23,487 nucleotides of DNA from Chara braunii. Taxonomy: Eukaryota > Streptophyta > Charophyceae > Charales > Characeae. Of this stretch, positions 1-8,384 are shown piece after piece. The notes beneath the pieces are model-generated. The model had not been told where the DNA came from and searched no databases. It worked only from the letters and a program-made list of their open reading frames with translations. A program made the position numbers and the translations under genes. The stretch is from positions 2,070,561 through 2,094,047 of the forward strand of contig BFEA01000154.1 of NCBI GenBank assembly GCA_003427395.1, read 5' to 3'. Position 1 is the stretch's first letter, and every line of letters starts with the position of its first letter.

Positions 1-83
<83 letters not shown>
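1..83. repeat. (GA)n microsatellite
   Basis: Uninterrupted GA dinucleotide repeat from the first base, followed by a short purine-rich run. The window edge cuts it, so its full length is unknown. Confidence 0.97.
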
Positions 84-93
<10 letters not shown>

Positions 94-428
94 GTGGAAA
101 AAAAGGTGGTGGTGACGGTGGAGGAAGACGGATGGGAAGCGGTGGTGACGATCAGAAAAGACAAGTGGACTGCTGGAGACGTTCGGAGATCGGGACAAAT
201 GCATAACCAATCTCCTGCTTATCATCCTTCTCTGCCTGTTATCCCGAAGGATCTCCCCGAAAGATTTCCTCCCTTCCCCTCCCCCTTCTTAGCGGTCAAC
301 TTTCCCGATCTATCAAATGAACCGCTCTTCTTTCAAAACTTTTTCCCCTCGCTCTTGCTTATCATCCCCCCTTCCTTTTCTACCGATTTTTATTATCGGC
401 TTTCCTCCCTCCATCCTTTCCTCCATCC
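84..428. other. No gene seen; pyrimidine-rich spacer
   Basis: A purine-rich start gives way to a C/T-rich stretch. The open frames here are compositional and resemble no family I know. Confidence 0.5.
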
Positions 429-525
429 TTTTTTTTTTTTTTTTTTTGGGGGGCGGGGGGACCAGTGCTCTAGTCTATTCGAGGGGAGCAACACGTGCTG
501 GGAACCGGGCCCAGCGTCCCATATA
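429..525 (-). mobile_element. Retroelement 3' end, family D copy 1 (poly(A) on - strand)
   Basis: A T-run at 429-447 is followed by about 75 bp that recur at 3520-3586, also directly after a long T-run. Read on the minus strand this is a shared 3' end followed by poly(A), as left by target-primed reverse transcription (a SINE or 5'-truncated LINE). The shared part contains a hairpin: GCTGGG (497-502), a 7-nt loop, CCCAGC (510-515). No box A is visible, so the family is unassigned. Confidence 0.65.
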
Positions 526-639
526 AAATGATACAAAGGACCTTTCCTCCATCCTATCTCAAGCATTCCATATTATCTATCAAAGTCGCCACCGCGTGAA
601 TCCCCCATTTCCCTTCAAAACACCCTCCCGTCCCCCCCC

Positions 640-985
640 CGCCTCCCCATTCCCTCCCCTCCATCCCGATACTAAGCTCTTCACCTTTTCTTAGCCCGTC
701 CCCCTTTTCCGCTCTTTCCCCCCCTTGCTGCACCATCCGTTACTGTCATCGCGACCACTGCTATATGAAAAAAAAAGCGATGCGGATCATTTTGGAGCGT
801 ATCCCATATCTCAACCTTACCTGTTATTGTTGTTTTACCGGTACAAGTCGTTCAACCACCCCTTCTTACGGATGGGACTACGACAAATGGAGGGAGGGAA
901 GAGGGGAGACGGGAAGCGGAGGAAAGAGGAGGGGAAGCGGAGGAGGGGGAAGGGGAAAGGGGAAGGAGAAAGAGGAACGGGTGCA
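640..985. repeat. Direct duplication of about 0.35 kb, copy 1
   Basis: Shares with 1020-1312 a C-rich start (CTCCATCCCGATACTAA), the marker CACTGCTATATGAAAA (756 and 1088), a well-conserved block of about 100 bp and a purine-rich end. The offset changes from about 380 to 332 bp along the copies, so there are indels. A frame stays open through both conserved blocks but matches no family I recognise. Confidence 0.8.
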
Positions 986-1019
986 TGAAGAAGAGGAGGA
1001 CACGGAGGGGGAGCCCAAC

Positions 1020-1312
1020 CCGCCTCCTCATCCCCTCCCCTCCATCCCGATACTAACCAAAACCCATGTTCCTGAACTGTACACGCCCACTGCTATATGA
1101 AAAAAAAGGCGGTGCGGATCATTTTGGAGCGTTTCTCATATCTCAACCTTACCTGTTATTGCTGCTCAACCGCTACAAGTCATTCAACCACCCCTTCTTC
1201 CGGATGGGATGATGACAAAGAGGGGAAGGGAAGAGAGGAGACGGGAAGCGGAGGAAGGAGGAGGGGAAGCGGAGGAGGGGGAAGGGGAAGGAGAAAGAAG
1301 AAGAGCTGCAGG
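1020..1312. repeat. Direct duplication of about 0.35 kb, copy 2
   Basis: Second copy of the block at 640-985, about 90% identical by eye in the central part. It runs into a purine-rich (AAG/GAG)-type stretch that continues to about 1400. Confidence 0.8.
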
Positions 1313-1559
1313 AAGAAGAGAATAGCAAAACGAGCAAGACGAGGAAGAAGTTATGGCAAACGAAGAAGAAAAGCAAGAAGAGAACGAAATGGAGGCAGGG
1401 GAGACAGATTGACCGACTATAGGTTTTCGATTCGACGGCAAAGGGGAAAGGAAATATAAAAACTGAGAAACAAAAGGACGACATGTTTCACCGTTGATCA
1501 TGGCGGCCTTCAGGAGGCAGAAGAACGGGCGGAAAACGGAACGCTGGTCTTCCTCTCAT

Positions 1560-2038
1560 CTATACCAAGGTACCTTCTTCCCCTGGTTGGAACGTGAGAG
1601 TGTGTAGTTTACCGTCGTGTTCAACTTTCGTTTGTCCTATCCTTAGCATCCATGAGGCGATTTCCTTCGCCATTGCTACGTAGGTGACCAAGTTCTTGCC
1701 CTCACTGTGAAATAGACCTCTCTTTAACGGAGTGTCGATCTGTTTCGTAGTCGCCCAACCATTTTCGTATACTGGCACCTAACGTTTTTTCATGTCTATG
1801 GGTAGCGAGGTTGACTCGTCACTAAACACTATGGTCACGGCGTGCTCTCTTAACCATTCGGCCTAAATTTGATAGAATGGGGATTGACCACTACTTGCAC
1901 ATAGTCCTCCCCTACTTCTACTGTATTCTTGGCCAAATTCTTGGGCAGAATCCCGTCTGTAAAGCACTGTGACAGCAATCCCCGAATCCTCTTCTTTTCT
2001 TCGTCGGACACTGTCGGGATCTCTTCAGATGACTTCAT
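1560..2038 (-). pseudogene. Decayed fragment of an unknown, probably repeat-encoded protein
   Basis: The minus strand has two consecutive open stretches. The first (2038 to about 1850) is acidic/basic and includes VSDEEKKRIRGLLSQCF. A shift of frame near 1860 continues as EWLREHAVTIVFSDE and reaches a TAG just after MKKR (near 1777). The same frame then runs on through VYENGWATTKQID and NLVTYVAMAKEIASWML to a TAG at 1560-1562. Composition stays protein-like across both lesions, so I read one gene broken by a frameshift and a stop. I do not recognise a named domain. From memory it resembles abundant hypothetical proteins of Chara, probably transposon-borne; this is unverified. No upstream partner or promoter is visible. 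Confidence 0.5.
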
Positions 2039-2105
2039 CTCAACAATCTAATAGTTGAGCTAGGAATACTGGGGGAAGTAACAATAATACCTAATCGAGG
2101 CTTAC

Positions 2106-2490
2106 GATATTGGCCTCATGTACCTTTCTGGGCAAGTTTGGCACCCGCCACGTAGAGATATGTCATTGGTCCCCCCGAGTGGCATTGAGCAGAGGCTGTT
2201 GATGTTCATAGGGGGAGGGGACTGGAGGGGAGGCACAATGACTGGCCCATCAAGAAGCTCGGTCCTGATGCTACTGGCGGACCCCTGGTCGGTATCGCCC
2301 ACCTGCTGGTGGATGCAGCTCCCGCATGTTCCCTCGTTGGAGGCTTGAGCACGGATGTGGCTGCTACGGGGTTCCCCGTAATACTATAATGACAATAAAA
2401 AAAGCCTGAAAGGCCGTCCTGTCCAGGTTCAACAGGTATTTGGATTGGTTGGGCTTAAAGAATTAACCTTTTTTTTAATTAAAAAAAAAG
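2106..2490 (+). mobile_element. SINE family S1, body and 3' tail
   Basis: The stretch from GGCCTCATGTACC (2113) through GGCACAATGACTGGCCCATC to the A/T-rich end matches the reverse complement of 14640-14990 closely, including the tail GGTTGGGCTTAAAGAATTA. The same body start follows the tRNA-like head of the element at 6421-6850 (-). The 5' tRNA-like head is not recognisable here, so the copy is 5' decayed. It ends in mixed T and A runs (2469-2490). Confidence 0.75.
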
Positions 2491-2526
2491 AGGACAAAGC
2501 AGCACTCTAAAACTCTCTACCAGGTT

Positions 2527-2840
2527 GTCCGGTTGATGTAGCTCAGTGGTTAGAGCACCGGTTGGAAATGCGCATTGTGGTATGAGGTTGCGGGTTCAAA
2601 ACTCAATTGCAGCCTCGCGCATGGACACCGGCAGGGCGTTAGTTTGACGCACGGCTGACACAGGTAAGCTATTACAGACACTGCATGCGCACCACCCATA
2701 GTTGTCATACACATATACTCACGGTGTCACACGGTTCTTGATACCTATACGCCTACACACACTGCTTACACATACAGACATGTGTTACAACATAGATAGA
2801 CACATTTGCATACTAGTGCTACGACATATCTGCATACTAG
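2527..2840 (+). mobile_element. tRNA-derived SINE with pol III boxes
   Basis: Box A TAGCTCAGTGGTTAGAGCA lies at 2539-2557 and a box B-like GGGTTCAAAAC at 2592-2602. The possible acceptor ends GGTTGAT and TGCAGCC pair only partly, and the T arm is imperfect, so this is tRNA-derived rather than a working tRNA. The following body (2613-2840) is rich in ACACATAC-like words and is not shared with the S1 body. The 3' limit is uncertain. Confidence 0.7.
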
Positions 2841-3495
2841 TAGAATAGGGTGGGGGAGACCGATTCCTGTCATGGGCTCGTCATGGGTTCAGCCCAGGAT
2901 ACGAGGAGTCTACTCTTGTCCATTCGAACACTTGGCAGCGATTCGGTTCTTCAATATGGACTAATAGTGATACCGATTGTGCCTGACGTCCGAAGTCCCC
3001 GAGTAACAAGGCTTGCGCGATTAGGCTTGCATTGGGGCTGGGTAGAGGTAGGACTGTCCAGTCCTGGTGCCTATAGCTACTGTTCGGTCTATGTCGCCCT
3101 TTGAGGAATAGGGTGATTGTCCTGAGTGCTTGTATCACTGAGGTAGGATAGTAGGTGTAGGGGTTGCGTTAGGAGAATTGAAATGAGGCAGGGTTGGGAG
3201 GTAGTCCTGCCGTCGCGCATCAGGGTACCCACTAGCTGGTTGAGCTGGAATAGTACCAGGAAGGTGTCCCCTTCGATATCAGAATAGGTGGGAGCCATGA
3301 GGCTGCACCTGGCGGGGGGGTGTGGTCCATGATCGGCGCAAGTGGAATACCACCAACTCAGGAACAAGCCTCCCCATGAGAACTCCCGATTCGGTTGTCA
3401 GTAATAAAACTGGGTAGGTTGCCTACTGGGAAGTCTCCCTCCGACGCTCCAATGACAGTACCCACCTGGGTTGATACCCAACCTCTATAACAACC
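2841..3495. other. No gene recognised
   Basis: Mixed-composition DNA with overlapping open frames under 95 codons on both strands, none with a motif I can name. I see no repeat shared with the rest of the window. Confidence 0.4.
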
Positions 3496-3586
3496 TTTTT
3501 TTTTTTTTTTTTTTTTTTTGGAAAAAAGGCTCCAATCTATTCGTGGGGAGTAGCACGTGCTGGGAACCGGGCCCAGCGTCTCATAT
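3496..3586 (-). mobile_element. Retroelement 3' end, family D copy 2
   Basis: A T-run at 3496-3519 is followed by the unit seen at 448-525, with the same hairpin (GCTGGG 3559-3564, CCCAGC 3572-3577). The block around the hairpin is identical over 27 bp. A minus-strand insertion with a poly(A) tail explains both copies. Confidence 0.65.
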
Positions 3587-3599
3587 GAAAGTTGACAAA

Positions 3600-3870
3600 G
3601 AATTTTGAAAGTTTAAGATCCCGAGGCTAAGAAGAATTTGATGTACTGAGAAAATCACTACAGAAGTTTCAAAATAGGCAAATTCAAAAAACAACTTAGA
3701 GACCCCCCCATCATATCCTCTTCACCTTACTCCGGCAAGACTTACTGCAGCGGAGCCACCATCTCCACTACTGTTGTACCCTATTTCCATCCTACAAGCT
3801 AGCCCCCTCACTAGTAGGACGCTTGATATCCAACCATCTGTTCATTCCACTCAACCTCTTTTTGGAAAAA
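3600..3870. repeat. Composite direct repeat, block A copy 1
   Basis: Matches 5281-5575. It begins with GAATTTTGAAA and an 'AGATCCCGAGGC' word; the strongest match is CTGCAGCGGAGCCACCATCT, followed by GCTAGCCCCCTCACT. Confidence 0.75.
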
Positions 3871-4017
3871 TAGCCCCACAGAACAATCCTGCCTCCATCA
3901 TCGAAGGGAAGAAACGCAGACTAATCCGGGTGAAGTTAGCGGCCAGTGGTCGCTACCCGCCGAAATTTCAGCGCCAATCGCATCCACTACCAACTTCCTC
4001 CTTCCAAATCACCTCCA

Positions 4018-4385
4018 TCCTTCCCAACTCCGTCGTCGTGAAGAACTTCAGAGAACCTCTTCTCCGCGGGGGCCGAGCACCATCATCACCCTGACATTCT
4101 TTGCCCCCGCAAGAATCCCAGTCTCCGTCGTCGAGGTGGTGAACTAGCACTACCCAACGCCAATCGCGCCAGAGTTCACTCTCATCAACCGGTACCCATC
4201 CGCCAGCTTAAACTACCTGACGCCAATCGCATCTGATAAGAGGCCCCTCTAGCCGGTACCCATTGAGCAGCCCTATTTCCTCCCCCTCTCCGTCCTTGTA
4301 AAGAATCATTTGATGCCCCTGGCCCCTTACTTCGAAGCAGGTCCCCAAAAGTTCCACAAGATGCCCCGTTTAATGGGAGAAAATT
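4018..4385. repeat. Composite direct repeat, block B copy 1
   Basis: Matches 4548-4912 over its whole length (CACCATCATCACCCTGA, CAACGCCAAT, CGGTACCCATTGA, GAGCAGCCCTATTT). Within it the CGCCAATCGC...GGTACCCAT words recur about every 75 bp. An open frame through 3774-4094 is not kept in copy 2, so coding is unlikely. Confidence 0.8.
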
Positions 4386-4430
4386 AAGATACCGGAGCCA
4401 TTACCCGGCCTTGGCTACAAACCAACTTCT
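4386..4430. repeat. Truncated block A copy 2
   Basis: A short segment, AAATTAAGATACCGGAGCC then CATTACCCGGCCTTGGCT, matches the start of block A at 5285-5330. It marks the A-B junction of the second, shortened monomer. Confidence 0.6.
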
Positions 4431-4547
4431 GACGACTTGACAAACCTCTGACAAACTCTGACGAAATATAGAACAAAAATAGGAAACCATCAAGCCTGAA
4501 ACAGACGACCTGAAAGATCTCGCCTACATCTTCGAAAGGAAGGACTT

Positions 4548-4912
4548 TATTCACGTTCCCAACTTCGTCCTCGTAAGGAGCCCAGAGAATAGCTTATCTC
4601 CGCAGGGGGCAGGCACCATCATCACCCTGAAATTCCTTGCCCCCACAAGAATTCCAGACTCCGTCATCAAGGAAGTGAACAACACTGCCCAACGCCAATT
4701 ACGCTAAAGGTCGCCCTCAACAGTCGGTACCCATTGGACAGCCTAACTACCCAACGCCAATCTCATTTGTTAAGGGCTCCCCCTTGCCGATACCCGTTGA
4801 ACAGCCCTATTTTACCCCCTCTCTATCCTTGCAAAGAATCCTTTGATGCCTTCCACCCCCTACTTCAAAACAAGAACACCCCAGACCCTACGAGATATTC
4901 CATTTGACCATC
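4548..4912. repeat. Composite direct repeat, block B copy 2
   Basis: Second copy of 4018-4385, offset about 530 bp, with scattered substitutions and small indels. It ends where the AT-rich segment begins. Confidence 0.8.
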
Positions 4913-4973
4913 TCATGAGCCCCCTGTTCAGAATTATGACGGTAATCTCATGAGTAGAATTAGCTCAAATTAA

Positions 4974-5192
4974 GAAAAACAACATATCGACTCAAAAAAC
5001 GTAGGAATTCAATCGCAAATAGAGGAATTAGATTTATACAAGATATACTATTTAAGAAAAGAATTACGAGATAATACGAATTTAAAATTAGGTATTCAAA
5101 AAAATGATGTTCAAATTAGATTTCGAACCTCTACCATGGAAAAATTTAGGAAGAAAATCAAGGATAGATCAGAAATATTCGGAAAATTTTGA
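4974..5192 (+). CDS. Orphan 72-codon open frame in an AT-rich insert
   Basis: Between block B copy 2 and block A copy 3 lies about 360 bp of clearly more AT-rich DNA. One frame is open from just after a TAA at 4971-4973 to TGA at 5190-5192. It has no early ATG and encodes a K/E/I/N-rich stretch including IEELDLYKIYYLRKELRDN and STMEKFRKKIKDRSE. At this base composition, stops are expected about every eleven codons, so the frame is unusual but not proof of coding. I recognise no family. A remnant of an AT-rich gene, of organellar or foreign DNA, or chance are all possible. Confidence 0.25.
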   Translation, partial: EKQHIDSKNVGIQSQIEELDLYKIYYLRKELRDNTNLKLGIQKNDVQIRFRTSTMEKFRKKIKDRSEIFGKF

Positions 5193-5280
5193 GAATGGCA
5201 GTAGACAAAAACGAATATGTAATTTTTTTATTTTTTATTTTTATTTTTTTACTAGAAAAATCTAATTGGCCTAAGGATGG

Positions 5281-5575
5281 AATTTTGAAAATTGAGATAC
5301 CGAGGCCATTACCCGACTTTGGCTCGAAAAAATTGGAGCTATTTCAGACATGTCTAGGACAATCTTCATGATTAAGCAAAAATCAAAAACGGCTAAGAAA
5401 ACCCGCCATCGATCCACCATACCTCACTCCGGCAAGATTGACTGCAGCGGAGCCACCATCTCTGCTGCTGCTATGCCATACTCCCGTCCTACCAGCTAGC
5501 CCCCTCACTGGTAGAACGCGTGGCAACCCACCGTCCTCTCCCACTCACCTTATCTTCTTTTTGAAATACCTAAGA
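5281..5575. repeat. Composite direct repeat, block A copy 3
   Basis: Matches 3600-3870, including CTGCAGCGGAGCCACCATCT near 5441 and GCTAGCCCCCTCACTGGTAG. It is followed at 5587-5605 by an A-run. Confidence 0.75.
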
Positions 5576-5582
5576 ACCCTGG

Positions 5583-5655
5583 GCTTAAAAAAAAAAAAAA
5601 AAAAACTCTACCAGGCATGCGGGCCTAGCTCAGTTTGCAGCCAGAGGCTGCCCTT
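5583..5655 (+). mobile_element. Possible degenerate SINE junction
   Basis: GGGCTTAAA resembles the S1 tail and leads into a poly(A). Then CTCTACCAGG and CTAGCTCAGTTTGCAG resemble the start and box A of the SINE at 2513-2557. No box B is seen, so this is a weak call. Confidence 0.35.
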
Positions 5656-5694
5656 ACTGTGACGGTTCTTTTATCATTTTGTGGCGTTTCTTTT

Positions 5695-6078
5695 CCGGGA
5701 AATGTCGAGGCCGTCAAATGAGGTTTGTCAGAGTCTTTTCGGGGCTTAGGCAAAAGTGCAAAGGGTGCGGTCGCGGCTAGGAGACGGACCGGTAGTGCGA
5801 GTGGTCGTGGTAGGTTTTGGGTAGTGTACGTCCAGTGGTCATTTCATTTGGTTGTTCGGGTTTGTTGTGGACGGTGACCCGGTTTCCTTTTTGGGTGATG
5901 AGAAATGGTTTGGGGATGGGTGGAAAATGGGCAGCGGGGGGTCATCAATGTGTTGACGACTCAATTCTTTTCGAGTTTCCGGTTCGCTTTGTTGGGTTGG
6001 GTGCAAAATGGAGAGCGGGGGGTCATCAAAAAAAATCTAAAAAAAATCGATGGACGGGCGGGGATCAAAAATTTTCTT
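5695..6078 (+). repeat. Repeat family A390, copy 1 (uninterrupted)
   Basis: About 385 bp, from AAATGTCGAGG to the ATCAAAAATTTTCTT end, matches 8199-8384 plus 9498-9675. It contains an internal duplication of GCGGGGGGTCATCAA (near 5932 and 6015). It has no pol III boxes and no obvious TIRs. This copy has an uninterrupted CCCGGTTTCC at 5878-5887, the empty-site equivalent of the LTR insertion in copy 2. Confidence 0.8.
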
Positions 6079-6084
6079 TCTCTT

Positions 6085-6184
6085 GACATGCACAAAGCAC
6101 AGAAGTAACAGCGGTGTACCTTTCCTTATTCTAGTAGAAGATTCACTCTCGTTTTGCACATTTCGGGAGTAGTGGATCGATCAA
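6085..6184 (-). mobile_element. 120-bp foldback MITE, partial copy
   Basis: The right arm (GTTTTGCACATTTCGGGAG then TAGTGGATCGA) and the middle (GTGTACCTTTCC, TCTAGTAGAAG) match the element at 13202-13321. The left arm is shortened where it meets A390 copy 1. Confidence 0.6.
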
Positions 6185-6420
6185 GGCCCGTGGTCGGGGT
6201 CTGTCTAGGCGCGGTCTACTCATCCGTGTTGTTTAGTTCAGCCACGCGGTTGTTCTCTTTTTCGGTTCTTCTGGTGAAGTTTTGGGTCAGTTCCGGCGGC
6301 TTCACCATTTATTATACTGAACCCAGTCGTATTTGAACCCAGGTACTTGCAGGCAATCTTACCGTGACAAGGACGCACTGTGGTTGGTCGTACTGCCGAA
6401 TCTGAGGAGGCCGTTTTGGG
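6185..6420. other. No gene recognised
   Basis: Unique-looking sequence between the partial MITE and the poly(T) of the next SINE. Open frames are at most about 65 codons and have no recognisable motif. Confidence 0.4.
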
Positions 6421-6850
6421 ATTTTTTTTTTCTTTCTTTCTACCATATCAAGCCGCATTTGCAGTCAGAAACACGAAGGAAATCGTACCGTGAGAACGTT
6501 GACACCCTGGGTGGCCTTTTCAGCCCACGGTGACCTTTATTTATTGCCTTCAGGGAACAACCAATGAGGGGGGGGCAGCGGCCAGGGGACAGCTGGTAGC
6601 AGAGGGACCGAGCATCATCTGAGTAGACAGTCATTGTGCCTCTCCCCGATTACCCCTCCCTCCCCTTATGAGCATCAGTCAACAAAGATTGCGTTTTAAT
6701 GCCAATTGGGGGCACCAACGGGCTATCTCTAACTGGGGTCCGCAAAGCATGCCTAGGAAGGTACATGAGGCCAATGGGGATTGAACCCAAGACCCCTCTT
6801 GAATACCACTTGTGTGCTGTACCAGCTGAGCTACTGTAGGCCTAGGCCGT
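6421..6850 (-). mobile_element. SINE family S1, near full-length with tRNA-like head
   Basis: On the minus strand, box A TAGCTCAGCTGGTACAGCA lies at 6833-6815 and box B GGGTTCAATCCCC at 6788-6776. The S1 body follows (GGCCTCATGTACC, GAGGCACAATGACTG, CAGCTGTCCCCTGGCC) and the element ends near the T-run at 6421-6430, an A tail on this strand. It is the copy that best links head and body of S1. It is diverged from the copies at 2106 and 14640, so it is probably older. Confidence 0.8.
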
Positions 6851-6859
6851 TGCATTTGA

Positions 6860-7161
6860 TCTGGGTCGCTGGGTCGTCATGCTTGAGACACTGTTGATGC
6901 CTGGTTGTTACGCTAATGACAATATCGATGTTGCGTGAATTTGATCACCACCGGATTGGTGGGTGTGGAGGCCATTTTGGGGAAAAAAAATCCCTCCCAA
7001 AAAAGAAATTAAAAAAAATTGCGAGATTCCAAGACCCATCCCCCCCCCCCCTTTTGTACTGACCATTTCTTTTGTTTTTGCCTTTGCTTTGTTACGGTTC
7101 TTGAGGGCGCGCTTACACCACCGATTTTTTTTTTTTTAATTAATTAATAATTAATTATTTT
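6860..7161. other. No gene; AT-rich spacer with homopolymers
   Basis: Contains C-, A- and T-runs and an ATTAATTAATAATTAATTA stretch next to the hAT-like element. No coding potential seen. Confidence 0.5.
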
Positions 7162-7706
7162 CTATGTAGCACGACATACCTGGCCGGATAATCTGGTCAG
7201 ATTATCTGGACGGATTATCGGGGGCTAGGATTATCCGGAAATCCGGATGATTAAATAAATTGCCAAAAAAAAGCAAAAAAAAAAAAAAAAAAAAGTAATA
7301 TTGCGCATGCAAAATACAACAGAACTATGTTCCTATTTCATAAAAAGCTTGATAAGTCATGGAAGGGTTGAAAGGGGGTAAGATAGGGAATGAAGGGGTT
7401 TAGAGGGGGGATGCTTGATTCGTTTTATAATTTTTTATCCTAATATTATTTTATTTTATTTTTTTATATTTTTATCTTTTTATCTGTTGAGATATCAACA
7501 ATGGCCTTAAGCCAAAAGTTGTTTGCATTGTTGATGTGAACAACATGCTTTTTTTCCAGAATTTTTTGAATTAGTTTTTTTTTCGGTAAAAAAAAATATT
7601 TTGCGCAGGGCAGGATTTTTCCATATCCGGACTTAATCCGGAATTTTCATCCGGATTGAAAATTCCGCATAAAATGGCCTGCCGGATATCCGGATTTTTT
7701 ACATAG
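7162..7706. mobile_element. Non-autonomous hAT-like DNA transposon
   Basis: The ends are inverted CTATGTA (7162-7168) and TACATAG (7700-7706). Flanking 8-mers ATTATTTT (7154-7161) and TTTATTTT (7707-7714) agree at 7 of 8 positions, as expected for an aged hAT target duplication. Both ends carry clusters of GATTATC, ATCCGGA and GCCGGATA words (7183-7256 and 7627-7696), like the subterminal repeats of hAT elements. The interior is AT-rich and has no transposase frame. The AT-rich flank makes the duplication less decisive. Confidence 0.6.
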
Positions 7707-7821
7707 TTTATTTTGATGATTGTTGTCTACTTATGAGGGTGTACCTTTTTCCCGCCGGCACGTGACGTATTCCGTCGTACAAGTTCATTTTTTTTTTATT
7801 TTTATTTTTTTACGAGTCCAG
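7707..7821. other. AT-rich spacer, A-rich on the minus strand
   Basis: On the minus strand, the stop of the THEP1-like frame is followed after about a dozen bases by an A-rich run with AATAAA-like words (7789-7812). This could be spacer, a 3' UTR with polyadenylation signals, or the tail of a retrocopy. Confidence 0.4.
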
Positions 7822-8195
7822 TTAGGAGAGACGGAGAGAGGAGGCGGGGGAGGCGAAGGAGGGGGAGGAGGAGGAGGAGGATGAGGAGGAGAGAGAGAGC
7901 GCTGCATGCAGCTTCGAGAATACTGTTTCCACCATTCTCTTTCTATTGTCTCTTGTGAGCGTGATGATCTCCACGTCTGCTCGTTTCCTCGCGAGCTCCA
8001 CCTCGGCTATGTCCCTCCCATACCTTGGGATCGGGACCGAGCCCAAAACCGGGACTGGAGAATCTAGGACCTGACGAACGGCGGACCAGAATCTTTTACT
8101 GAATAATTTTATCTTTCCTATCTCGCCAACGACTACAAGATCGGGCTTTGGCTGTCCCGGCTTCCACTCCAGTTTCGGGAGGATCAACGGTCTTT
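7822..8195 (-). CDS. THEP1/NTPCR-type nucleoside-triphosphatase, C-terminal fragment
   Basis: The frame, counted from an ATG at 8220 that belongs to the adjoining repeat, matches the C-terminal half of THEP1/NTPCR nucleotide phosphatases at residues about 12-104. Visible blocks are LVVVGEIGKIKLFS (family DEIGKMELFS, Walker B), FWSAVRQVLDSPVPVLG, SVPIPRYGRD and ITLTRDNRKRMVE (family 'T..NR'). These enzymes hydrolyse NTPs to NDPs and Pi. The Walker A half is absent. The Walker B aspartate is Gly (GGC) and the usual glutamate of 'ME' is Lys, so activity is doubtful. After residue 104 a TCC/TCA microsatellite encodes a serine-rich tail to TAA at 7822-7824. Upstream, homology stops where repeat A390 begins. 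It could be a last exon whose gene was disrupted, or a 5'-truncated retrocopy. No frameshift is seen, so decay is recent or selection persists. Confidence 0.65.
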
Positions 8196-8198
8196 TTT

Positions 8199-8384
8199 GG
8201 AAAATGTCGTGGACGTTCAATGAGGTTTGTCGGGGTCTTTTCGGGGTTTAGGGAAAAGTGCAAAGGGTGCGGTCGTGGCTAGGAGACGGACCGGTAGTGC
8301 GAGTGGTCGTGGTAGGCTTTGGGTATTGTACGTCTAGTGGTCGTTTCATTCGGTCGTTCGGGTTTGTTGTGGACGGCGACCCGG
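8199..8384 (+). repeat. Repeat family A390, copy 2, left part
   Basis: Aligns with 5697-5882 with few differences (TGAGGTTTGT, GAGACGGACCGGTAGTGCGA, GTCGTTCGGGTTTGTTGTGG). It stops exactly at CCGG (8381-8384), where the TG...CA element begins, and resumes at 9498. Its left end abuts the THEP1-like fragment. Confidence 0.85.

Noticed and set aside
2532-2612. Functional tRNA gene
   Set aside because: Boxes A and B are present but acceptor and T stems pair poorly and there is no T-run terminator; it fits a SINE head.
3774-4094. 106-codon plus-strand frame
   Set aside because: It spans the A-B junction and is not preserved in the second block B copy.
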